Origin: Parvicella sp963922585
GTDB taxonomy: Bacteria; Bacteroidota; Bacteroidia; Flavobacteriales_D; Parvicellaceae
Direction: 5' to 3'
DNA length: 16,564 bases
Assembly: GCA_963922585.1 (NCBI GenBank)
Contig: CAWUIK010000069.1
Span: forward strand, 1 to 16,564
Of this stretch, positions 1 to 6,811 are shown piece by piece; positions within the stretch are counted from its first letter, which is position 1, and every line of letters begins with the position of its first letter. The position numbers were made by a program, and so were the translations under genes. The notes beneath the pieces were generated by a model, which did not search any database, had not been told where the DNA came from, and was given only the letters and a program-made list of their open reading frames with translations.

Positions 1-548
1 TTGATAGAAGTACTCCAGAAGGCGAACGAACTGTTGCTAATCTGGAAGGTTTATACGGAAGTGGTTTGCGTGTAAGTGAATTGGTAAATCTCACGTTGCA
101 AGACATTTTTTGGGAAGAAGGCTTTTTGAGAGTAATAGGCAAAGGCGACAAACAGAGAATCGTTCCTTTCAGTGATATGGCTGAAAAACATTTAAAAATC
201 TATATTCAAGAAGTAAGAGTACATGTAAATGCAGATGTTAAACACGAACATTTTGTGTTTCTCAATCGAAGAGGTAAACAACTTACAAGGGTAATGATAT
301 TCACCATTATTAAAGATTTGGCGACTAAAATTGGACTAAATAAAAAGATTTCGCCTCATACATTTAGGCATTCATTTGCTACACATTTGGTAGAAAATGG
401 AGCTGACTTGAGAGCGGTTCAAGATATGTTGGGGCACGAATCTATTACTACTACTGAAATATACACCCATTTGGATAAAACATTCCTAAAGTCCGTTATG
501 GATGAGTTTCATCCACTAAGTCAATCACAAAATAAGAAGTCCAGATGA
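1..548 (+). CDS. xerD: Tyrosine site-specific recombinase XerD (5'-truncated by window edge)
   Basis: Catalytic C-terminal domain of a Xer-type tyrosine recombinase, which resolves chromosome dimers at dif together with XerC and the FtsK translocase. The reading frame is open from the first full codon (position 3) to TGA at 546-548, giving 181 visible residues; roughly the N-terminal 110-120 residues of the usual ~300 lie outside the window. An apparent TTG start at 66 is internal, since upstream codons read DRSTPEGERTVANLEGLYGS, typical Xer sequence. In partial numbering the catalytic set is visible: Arg23 in GLRVSEL, Lys47 in GKGDKQR, His119 and Arg122 in HTFRH, His145 in LGHES, and nucleophile Tyr154 in IYTHLD. 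The LGHESITTTEIYTHLD segment resembles Bacteroidota XerD more than XerC, but the call rests on this half only. The 3' end overlaps the convergent radical SAM gene by 24 bp. Confidence 0.9.
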   Translation, partial: DRSTPEGERTVANLEGLYGSGLRVSELVNLTLQDIFWEEGFLRVIGKGDKQRIVPFSDMAEKHLKIYIQEVRVHVNADVKHEHFVFLNRRGKQLTRVMIFTIIKDLATKIGLNKKISPHTFRHSFATHLVENGADLRAVQDMLGHESITTTEIYTHLDKTFLKSVMDEFHPLSQSQNKKSR

Positions 549-2693
549 ATTTAGATTTTGAAAAATAGGACTTTTATAAAATCCTTCAAAGTTTTCAAAA
601 TGCTCATCATAACTTTCTTTAAACTCCTTAAATGTGACCTTGTTGTCTACATTTAAAGTAAGTTGAGGAATAGTGTGTTCTAGCCATTGCCCTAGAAGTT
701 CATCTACTATTAATTCATATGAATGAGATAGTTCATGAATTGTAATTTTCATGAAGTTTTCTTTTCCTTTTTTAAAATTTTCAAAAGTTGGTAAAGCGAT
801 AATCCAATAGATATTTGCAGATGGTTTGGGCATCGCATATTCCTTTTTCAAGGCGTTTTGTATATAATTCTTAGGAATCTTGGTTTTGGGAATTTTAAAG
901 TCAAACCAATCTTGAAGGGGCATTTCCAAACCAATTCCATACATAAAATTGTACAAAGATTTTTTCAATCCAAAACTAAATTGATTGTGATCTATTCCTG
1001 TTTTGTCCTCAAACTGAATATCGTTGTTGGCAAATGTAATTTTCTCATATTTAGGAATAATTCCATAATCTTTAGGACTTTGACCAATTGGACTGTGAGC
1101 AGTTAATGCAAATTGATGCCAAAACCCAGATTGTAAAATTTCCAATTCGAAAAGTTGCCTAACCATTTCCAAACTATCAATAGTCTCTTGAATGGTTTGT
1201 GTGGGATAACCATACATCAAATAAACATGCACCATAATGCCTGCATCTTTAAAATTCTTCGTTACGTTTGCTACTTGGGCAACAGTAACACCTTTTTGAA
1301 TCAATTCGAGTAATCTATCTGAAGCGACTTCCAAACCTCCAGAAACGGCAATACATCCTGAGGCTTTTAGTAAAAGGCATAAATCTCTAGTGAAATTCTT
1401 TTCAAATCGAATATTTGTCCACCAAGTGATAGTGAGTTTTCGTTTGATTATTTCCAAAGCCAAAGCTTTCATCAAAGAGGGAGGGGCAGCTTCATCTACA
1501 AAGTGAAAACCAGTTTCACCAGTTTGAAGGATAATTTCTTCAATTTTATCTACGAGTGTTTTCGCAGCGATGGGCTCATAAACTTTTATATAATCCAAAC
1601 TAACATCACAAAAAGTACATTTTCCCCAATAGCATCCATGTGCCATGGTGAGTTTGTTCCATCTTCCATCGCTCCAAAGACTGTGCATCGGATTGGCAAT
1701 TTCAATTACGGATATGTATTTATCAAGAAATAAATCACTATAATCGGGTGTACCAACGTCTTTTTGTTTGTAGTCTGAAAGTTCAGCATTGTTATGGTAA
1801 ACTACTTTTTCGTTTTCCAATAAAAAAGTTCTTTTAAAAACGAAAGTATCCTTCAAAATATGTTGATGTAACAGTTCTATGGGAAGTTCACCATCGTCCA
1901 AAGTAATAAAGTCAAAAAACTCGAAAACTCTAGTGTCATTTACGCTTCTTAGTTCTGTATTGGCAAATCCACCTCCCATTGCCACTTTTGTTTTAGGGTA
2001 TTTTGATTTGATATATTGCGCACATCTAAAAGCACTATAAAGATTACCGGGAAAAGGCACAGAAATACAAACTAATTTAGGCTGAGTAATTTCTATTTTT
2101 TGATTTAAAATTTCTAGTGTTATTTGATCAATATAGGTGATTGGACCATTCAGAAATTCATAAAGTTCATCAAAAGAATTGGCACTCATTCCCATTCTTT
2201 CGGCATATCTGCTAAATCCAAAATTGGAATCAATATTTTCTTTAATAAAATCAGATAGATCTTCCAGATATAATGTAGCTAAATGTTTTGCTTTATCTTG
2301 AAAACCCATTTTACCAAAGGAATCTTCCAGCATTTCTAATTGGTCAAACCGTGATGCTTGAGGAAGAAAATTGTGCGTACAAATTTGTCTAGCAAGACTT
2401 TTGTTGTGTCCTTGTAAGAAAGCAATAACATCGTCAATGGTTTGAATGTAAGCATCTTTTAAAGTAAATATTCGTTCACTATTTTCATCAAAAATTGTTT
2501 TCTTTTGATTTGAAAATTCAAAAATAGATTGCAAACCTTTTTTAGAAAAAATAGAAAGAATCACTTCTATTCCCAAATCCACTTGAAATGCAGAAATGGT
2601 TTTGGTATTCAGAAAACCTTTTAGATAAGCCGTAGCAGGGTAGGGCGTATTCAATTGAGTAAAAGGTGGTGTTATTAGAAGTATATCTTTCAT
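525..2693 (-). CDS. B12-binding-type radical SAM protein with CX4CX2C cluster motif, function unknown
   Basis: A 722-residue iron-sulphur enzyme of the radical SAM superfamily. Start ATG at 2693 (MKDILLITPPF, the usual opening of B12-binding radical SAM proteins) is preferred over an in-frame GTG at 2711, because that GTG lies inside the clpC terminator stem. From about residue 205 to 280 there is a Rossmann-like cobalamin-binding-type segment (LVCISVPFPGN, then MGGGFAN). The base-off DxHxxG motif is not seen, so cobalamin binding is unproven. The cluster motif is Cys354, Cys359 and Cys362 (GCYWGKCTFC): four residues separate the first two cysteines instead of the canonical three. SAM-pocket motifs follow (SGGLEVAS; YLMYGYPTQT). 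A C-terminal extension of about 150 residues has no family I recognise. Neighbours give no substrate. Methyl transfer, rearrangement or another reaction are all possible. Confidence 0.8.
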   Translation of the reverse strand: MKDILLITPPFTQLNTPYPATAYLKGFLNTKTISAFQVDLGIEVILSIFSKKGLQSIFEFSNQKKTIFDENSERIFTLKDAYIQTIDDVIAFLQGHNKSLARQICTHNFLPQASRFDQLEMLEDSFGKMGFQDKAKHLATLYLEDLSDFIKENIDSNFGFSRYAERMGMSANSFDELYEFLNGPITYIDQITLEILNQKIEITQPKLVCISVPFPGNLYSAFRCAQYIKSKYPKTKVAMGGGFANTELRSVNDTRVFEFFDFITLDDGELPIELLHQHILKDTFVFKRTFLLENEKVVYHNNAELSDYKQKDVGTPDYSDLFLDKYISVIEIANPMHSLWSDGRWNKLTMAHGCYWGKCTFCDVSLDYIKVYEPIAAKTLVDKIEEIILQTGETGFHFVDEAAPPSLMKALALEIIKRKLTITWWTNIRFEKNFTRDLCLLLKASGCIAVSGGLEVASDRLLELIQKGVTVAQVANVTKNFKDAGIMVHVYLMYGYPTQTIQETIDSLEMVRQLFELEILQSGFWHQFALTAHSPIGQSPKDYGIIPKYEKITFANNDIQFEDKTGIDHNQFSFGLKKSLYNFMYGIGLEMPLQDWFDFKIPKTKIPKNYIQNALKKEYAMPKPSANIYWIIALPTFENFKKGKENFMKITIHELSHSYELIVDELLGQWLEHTIPQLTLNVDNKVTFKEFKESYDEHFENFEGFYKSPIFQNLNSSGLLIL

Positions 2694-2695
2694 GC

Positions 2696-2729
2696 TATAA
2701 AAAAAGCCCACTCAATCAAGAGTAGGCTT
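2696..2729 (-). terminator. Rho-independent terminator of clpC
   Basis: On the minus strand AAGCCTACTC and GAGTGGGCTT (plus positions 2720-2729 and 2704-2713) form a 10-bp stem, all paired with one U-G wobble, around a 6-nt loop. A run of seven T (plus 2699-2705, two of them in the stem) follows. It starts 24 bp after the clpC stop codon, so it should end the clpC transcript. The T run ends five bases before the ATG of the radical SAM gene, so the hairpin occupies that gene's leader. Confidence 0.85.
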
Positions 2730-2753
2730 AAGTTTATAAATAGTTATTGAATA

Positions 2754-5330
2754 TTAATCATTTTTAGGCTCATCACTTTTAGGTTCGTCCTTTTTCTTTT
2801 TAGGACCTTTACCTTTTTTGACTTCCATTTTCAATTCATTAGATTCTTTATCCAATTTAACTAGGATTTTATCTCCTTCTTGCAATTCAGAATTGATAAT
2901 ACTCTCAGCCAAAGGATCTTCTAATTGTTTTTGAAGCGCTCTTTTCAAAGGTCTTGCACCAAATTTAGGATCAAATCCTTTGTCTGCAACAAAATCTTTT
3001 GCTTCGTTTGTTAATTCTATAGCGTAACCCAATTCTTCAATTCTATTGAATAAAGATTTTAATTCGATATCAATAATTTTGTAAATATCTTCCTTTTCAA
3101 GACTGTTGAACATAATGATGTCATCAATTCTATTTAGGAATTCAGGAGCAAATGCTTTTTTCAAAGCGGCTTGAATTACTGACATTTGTAGTTCAGTTTT
3201 GTTTTCAGTTTTGGCTTTTGTTCCAAAACCAACACCAGTTCCAAAATCAGAGAGTTGTCTAGCTCCAATGTTAGATGTCATGATAATCACAGTATTTCTA
3301 AAGTCGATTTTTCTACCTAAACTATCTGTCAATTGGCCGTCATCAAGAGCTTGTAGCAATAAGTTGAACACATCTGGATGCGCTTTTTCAATTTCATCAA
3401 GCAATACGATTGAATATGGTTTACGTCTTACTTTTTCTGTTAATTGCCCACCTTCTTCATAACCAACGTATCCTGGAGGCGCTCCAATCAATCTAGAAAC
3501 AGCAAATTTCTCCATATATTCACTCATGTCGATACGAATTAATGCATCTTCAGAATCGAACATATATCTTGAAAGTACTTTACAAAGTTGCGTTTTACCA
3601 ACACCAGTAGGTCCTAAGAAAATAAATGAGCCAATAGGTTTGTTTGGGTTTTTAAGACCTGCTCTATTTCTTTGGATAGCTTTCACTACTTTAGAAATCG
3701 CTTCATCTTGACCGATTACAGAACCTTGTAAATCTTGGTTCATTTTTCTTAATTTTCCAGATTCTTTTTCTGCAATTCTTGAAACTGGGATTCCAGTCAT
3801 CATCGCCACAACTTCTGCTACATTTTCTTCAGTAACTGTTATTTTGTGTGATTTACTTTCTTGTTCCCATTTTAATTTTTCGCTTTCCAACTGTTCGTTG
3901 AGTTTACGTTCTGTATCTCTCAATCTAGCCGCTTCTTCATATTGTTGGCTTCTAACCACTTTGTTCTTTTCTTCTTTAATATCTTCGATTTTGGCTTCAA
4001 TTTCGATAATTGCTTTAGGAACATTGATGTTAGAAATATGTACTCTAGAACCTACTTCATCCAAAGCATCAATTGCTTTATCTGGTAAGTGTCTGTCAGA
4101 TAGATAACGTTCAGTTAATTTCACACAAGCTTCAATCGCTTCTGGAGTATAACTTACGTTATGGTGATTTTCATATTTTTCTTTGATATTATTAAGAATC
4201 GTAATTGTTTCATCTATAGAAGTTGGTTCTATCAAAACTTTTTGGAATCTTCTTTCCAAAGCACCATCTTTCTCGATGTACTGACGGTATTCATCAAGTG
4301 TAGTTGCACCCACACATTGAATTTCGCCTCTTGCCAATGCAGGTTTGAACATATTAGAAGCATCTAAAGATCCAGAAGCTCCTCCCGCACCAATAATGGT
4401 GTGGATTTCGTCAATAAAAAGAATGATGTCTGGAGATTTTTCCAATTCGGTCATGACCGCTTTCATTCTTTCTTCAAACTGTCCTCTGTATTTTGTTCCA
4501 GCAACCAAAGAAGCCAAATCCAAAGAAACAACTCTCTTGTTAAAAAGCACACGGCTCACTTTTCTTTGGACAATTCTTAAGGCAAGACCTTCAGCGATGG
4601 CAGATTTACCCACACCTGGTTCACCAATTAATATAGGGTTGTTTTTCTTTCTTCTGCTCAAGATTTGAGAAACACGCTCTATTTCTTTTTCTCTTCCTAC
4701 AATTGGATCTAATTTTCCTTCTTCCGCATATTTTGTCAAATCTCTACCGAAATTATCTAATACAGGCGTTTTTGATTTCGAATCCGAAGGTTTACGCATT
4801 CCTGCATCACCTCCACCGCCAAAACTACCACTTGACATTCCTTCATCATCTGAAGGTGTGTTGGGAAACTCTGCTCTTGGCTCTTTATATCCTTGTTCCA
4901 TCATCGATTCTAATTCTTCTTTTACGTAATCGTAATCTATTTTAAATTGTTCTAATAATTGAGTTGCCACATTGTCTTCTTCTTTCAAGATAGAAAGTAA
5001 AAGATGTTCGGTACCAATCATATTGCTTTTGAATAACTTCGCCTCAAGGTAAGTTATTTTTAATACTTTTTCTGCTTGTTTGAGCAATGGAATATTACCA
5101 CTATTAAGATGCTTACCACTACTTTGAGGAAGTTTGGCTTCCAGTTGTTTTCTAAGTTCTTTCAAATCTATTTTAGCATCCATAAGAATTTTCACAGCAA
5201 TGCCTTCCCCTTCACGAATGAGTCCAAGTAGTAAATGCTCTACCCCTATGTAATCGTGACCTAATCTAAGAGATTCCTCTCTACTGTAACTGATTACGTC
5301 CTTTACTCTTGCTGAAAATTTAGCTTCCAT
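2754..5330 (-). CDS. clpC: ClpC-type AAA+ unfoldase, ATP-binding subunit of Clp protease
   Basis: A cytoplasmic Hsp100 ATPase that unfolds proteins and feeds them to ClpP; 858 residues, close to the usual 810-860. Order: two Clp_N repeats (about 1-145); a Gly/Ser-rich linker (165-190); AAA1 with Walker A GEPGVGKS (236-243) and Walker B ILFIDE (303-308); a UVR-type coiled coil (about 446-485, QQYEEAARLRD), which separates ClpC from ClpB with its longer middle domain; AAA2 with Walker A GPTGVGKT (573-580), Walker B IVLLDE (641-646) and FLNRID (731-736). VGF at 700-702 lies where the ClpP-docking loop is expected, so a protease partner is likely; clpP is not in the window. The C-terminal tail is unusual: a Lys-rich stretch followed by DEPKSDEPKND. 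A promoter box and an inverted repeat lie upstream and a strong terminator downstream, so it is probably a single-gene unit. Confidence 0.95.
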   Translation of the reverse strand: MEAKFSARVKDVISYSREESLRLGHDYIGVEHLLLGLIREGEGIAVKILMDAKIDLKELRKQLEAKLPQSSGKHLNSGNIPLLKQAEKVLKITYLEAKLFKSNMIGTEHLLLSILKEEDNVATQLLEQFKIDYDYVKEELESMMEQGYKEPRAEFPNTPSDDEGMSSGSFGGGGDAGMRKPSDSKSKTPVLDNFGRDLTKYAEEGKLDPIVGREKEIERVSQILSRRKKNNPILIGEPGVGKSAIAEGLALRIVQRKVSRVLFNKRVVSLDLASLVAGTKYRGQFEERMKAVMTELEKSPDIILFIDEIHTIIGAGGASGSLDASNMFKPALARGEIQCVGATTLDEYRQYIEKDGALERRFQKVLIEPTSIDETITILNNIKEKYENHHNVSYTPEAIEACVKLTERYLSDRHLPDKAIDALDEVGSRVHISNINVPKAIIEIEAKIEDIKEEKNKVVRSQQYEEAARLRDTERKLNEQLESEKLKWEQESKSHKITVTEENVAEVVAMMTGIPVSRIAEKESGKLRKMNQDLQGSVIGQDEAISKVVKAIQRNRAGLKNPNKPIGSFIFLGPTGVGKTQLCKVLSRYMFDSEDALIRIDMSEYMEKFAVSRLIGAPPGYVGYEEGGQLTEKVRRKPYSIVLLDEIEKAHPDVFNLLLQALDDGQLTDSLGRKIDFRNTVIIMTSNIGARQLSDFGTGVGFGTKAKTENKTELQMSVIQAALKKAFAPEFLNRIDDIIMFNSLEKEDIYKIIDIELKSLFNRIEELGYAIELTNEAKDFVADKGFDPKFGARPLKRALQKQLEDPLAESIINSELQEGDKILVKLDKESNELKMEVKKGKGPKKKKDEPKSDEPKND

Positions 5331-5384
5331 AATTCTAATTGTTAATTTTCAATGTATAAAATTACCCTAAAATTGGTAATAATT

Positions 5385-5392
5385 CAAAGATA
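5385..5392 (-). promoter_or_regulatory. Predicted -7 promoter box of clpC (TATCTTTG)
   Basis: The minus strand reads TATCTTTG, an exact match to the Bacteroidota -7 consensus TAnnTTTG, 54 nt upstream of the clpC ATG. A TTTG (plus 5407-5410) lies upstream as a possible -33 element, but the 14-bp spacing is shorter than usual, so only the -7 box is claimed. Confidence 0.45.
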
Positions 5393-5415
5393 TTTTGAAT
5401 TTATATCAAAAATAT
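5390..5415. promoter_or_regulatory. Imperfect inverted repeat over the clpC promoter
   Basis: ATATTTTGA (5390-5398) and TCAAAAATAT (5406-5415) are inverted copies apart from one extra A, separated by 7 bp. The element covers the region between the predicted -7 and -33 boxes of clpC, where a repressor could bind. It is AT-rich, so chance is a real alternative, and no regulator is identified. Confidence 0.3.
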
Positions 5416-5505
5416 TTTTGAACATCCTATTTATAAACACATTTTTGTTTGAAATGTCGCATGTAGAGGATTGAAATATTTATAAATTTAAAAAAAAATT
5501 AAGAA

Positions 5506-6657
5506 TCAATTTTCAAATGTCTCCAGCATTTTCTCACACATAAAAACACCTGCTTTTCCATTACCAAATAAATTGGGGAACGAAGTATGCTCGTTTTCGA
5601 AATATTGTGAAAAAGCATTTTTGATTTTGTCTTTATGCCAGCCCACAATTTGAGCAGCGCCACACGATACCAATTCTATCCATTCTGTTTCAGGACGCAA
5701 AATGATACAAGGTTTTTTGAAGAAAAAAGCTTCTTTTTGAACGCCTCCACTGTCTGTAACAATGATTTTGGCGTTTTTCTCCAAAGCAATCATATCCAAA
5801 AATGAAACTGGAGGTATAATTTTCAATCTTTTTTCGTTTGTAACTTTTAGATATAAATCTTTCGATAAATTTACTTCAAGTAGTTTAGCAGTTCTAGGAT
5901 GTAAAGGCAATACAAAAGGAATGTCAAATGTTTCGATAAGTTCCAAAATAGCTTCAAAAATTCCAGAAAGCCTTTCTGGCTGATCTGTGTTGTCGTTTCT
6001 GTGAATGGTGGAAAGAACATATTTATTGGGAAGTAAACTGTTTTGTTCCAAAATAGTCGAACGTTTGTCACTCAATTCAGAAAAGTATAAACTATTGTCG
6101 TACATGATGTCTCCACAATGAAAAACCCCTGGATTATCCATATTATAAGGCGGTTTGTTTTCAGTTGAAAAACCTTCTTTCATGAGATTGTCAACACCAG
6201 CTTTGGTAGGCGAAAATAAAAGTGTACTCACATGGTCGCACATGATTCGATTGACTTCCTCTGGCATTTTTTTGTTGTAGGATCTCAATCCTGCTTCGAT
6301 ATGAACAATCGGTAAATGTATTTTGGATGCAGCAACTCCAGCAGCCAAGGTAGAATTGGTATCTCCATAAACCACAATAGCATCGGGATTTTCTTTTTCT
6401 ATAATTTCCTCAATACCTTCTATCATTCTAGCAGTTTGTACTCCGTGTTTTCCAGAGCCTACGCTCAAATTATAGTTAGGTTGAGGAATTCCCAATTCAT
6501 CAAAAAACACTTGCGACATATTTTCATCGTAGTGTTGTCCTGTATGTACAATGATTTCTTGTATTTGAGAACCAAAATTTTCTTTTATGGCTCTGCTTAA
6601 TCCTGCAGCCTTTATAATTTGAGGTCTTGCACCGATTACTGTGATAATTTTAATCAT
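5506..6657 (-). CDS. wecB: Non-hydrolysing UDP-GlcNAc 2-epimerase family (WecB/WbpI-like)
   Basis: A cytoplasmic GT-B-fold enzyme epimerising C2 of a UDP-N-acetylhexosamine, giving UDP-ManNAc or a related sugar for surface polysaccharide. It has 383 residues, the usual length. Visible signatures are VIGARPQIIKAA (7-18), HTGQHYDENM (38-47), GDTNST with Asp99, HIEAGLRS with Glu121, PEEVNR (132-137), THR with His219-Arg220 (217-220 region) and TDSGGVQKEA (301-310). Asp99, Glu121, Glu134 and His219 fit the catalytic residues known for WecB. After the TDSGG loop it reads ETEWIELV rather than the ERPE typical of WecB. That variant is, from memory, usual in WbpI/WlbD-type epimerases acting on UDP-diacetamido-uronic acids, so the substrate is open and the symbol is a family label. 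No glycan genes adjoin it. The start ATG at 6657 is clear from the family N-terminus. Confidence 0.9.
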   Translation of the reverse strand: MIKIITVIGARPQIIKAAGLSRAIKENFGSQIQEIIVHTGQHYDENMSQVFFDELGIPQPNYNLSVGSGKHGVQTARMIEGIEEIIEKENPDAIVVYGDTNSTLAAGVAASKIHLPIVHIEAGLRSYNKKMPEEVNRIMCDHVSTLLFSPTKAGVDNLMKEGFSTENKPPYNMDNPGVFHCGDIMYDNSLYFSELSDKRSTILEQNSLLPNKYVLSTIHRNDNTDQPERLSGIFEAILELIETFDIPFVLPLHPRTAKLLEVNLSKDLYLKVTNEKRLKIIPPVSFLDMIALEKNAKIIVTDSGGVQKEAFFFKKPCIILRPETEWIELVSCGAAQIVGWHKDKIKNAFSQYFENEHTSFPNLFGNGKAGVFMCEKMLETFEN

Positions 6658-6675
6658 AATTGTCTTAAATTATTG

Positions 6676-6683
6676 CAAAGTTA
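6676..6683 (-). promoter_or_regulatory. Predicted -7 promoter box of the wecB-like gene (TAACTTTG)
   Basis: The minus strand reads TAACTTTG, an exact TAnnTTTG match, 18 nt before the epimerase ATG. No convincing -33 TTTG is found at normal spacing. A perfect but purely AT 12-bp palindrome (6681-6692) overlaps its upstream edge. Confidence 0.4.
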
Positions 6684-6744
6684 TAATTATAAACATTTTT
6701 CTTGTAAATTAATGATTGTAAGTTAAAGTTTATATTGAAACGAA

Positions 6745-6757
6745 TTCTAATTTAGAA
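6745..6757. promoter_or_regulatory. Inverted repeat TTCTAA-T-TTAGAA upstream of the S9 peptidase gene
   Basis: A perfect 6-1-6 inverted repeat sits 9 bp upstream of the predicted -7 box of the peptidase gene, roughly where the -33 element would be expected. It could be an operator or activator site for the peptidase-glpD unit. It is short and AT-rich, so support is modest. Confidence 0.3.
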
Positions 6758-6766
6758 ATTGAAATA

Positions 6767-6774
6767 TATCTTTG
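6767..6774 (+). promoter_or_regulatory. Predicted -7 promoter box of the S9 peptidase-glpD unit (TATCTTTG)
   Basis: Exact TAnnTTTG match, 37 nt upstream of the ATG at 6812. There is no TTG at the usual -33 distance, which would fit a promoter needing an activator, or an incorrect call. Confidence 0.45.
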
Positions 6775-6811
6775 TTTAAGATTTTTAATTTTACCAAAAA
6801 CATCATTATTA

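Noticed and set aside
66..68. TTG at 66 as the xerD start
   Set aside because: The same frame is open upstream to the window edge and reads conserved Xer sequence, so the gene is cut by the window rather than starting here.
535..575. Possible terminator with stem AGAAGTCC / GGACTTTT after xerD
   Set aside because: The loop is 25 nt and the stem has a wobble; it is too weak and open to be called a terminator with confidence.
6681..6692. 12-bp palindrome TTATAATTATAA beside the wecB-like promoter box
   Set aside because: Composed only of A and T; palindromes of this kind arise often by chance in such AT-rich DNA.
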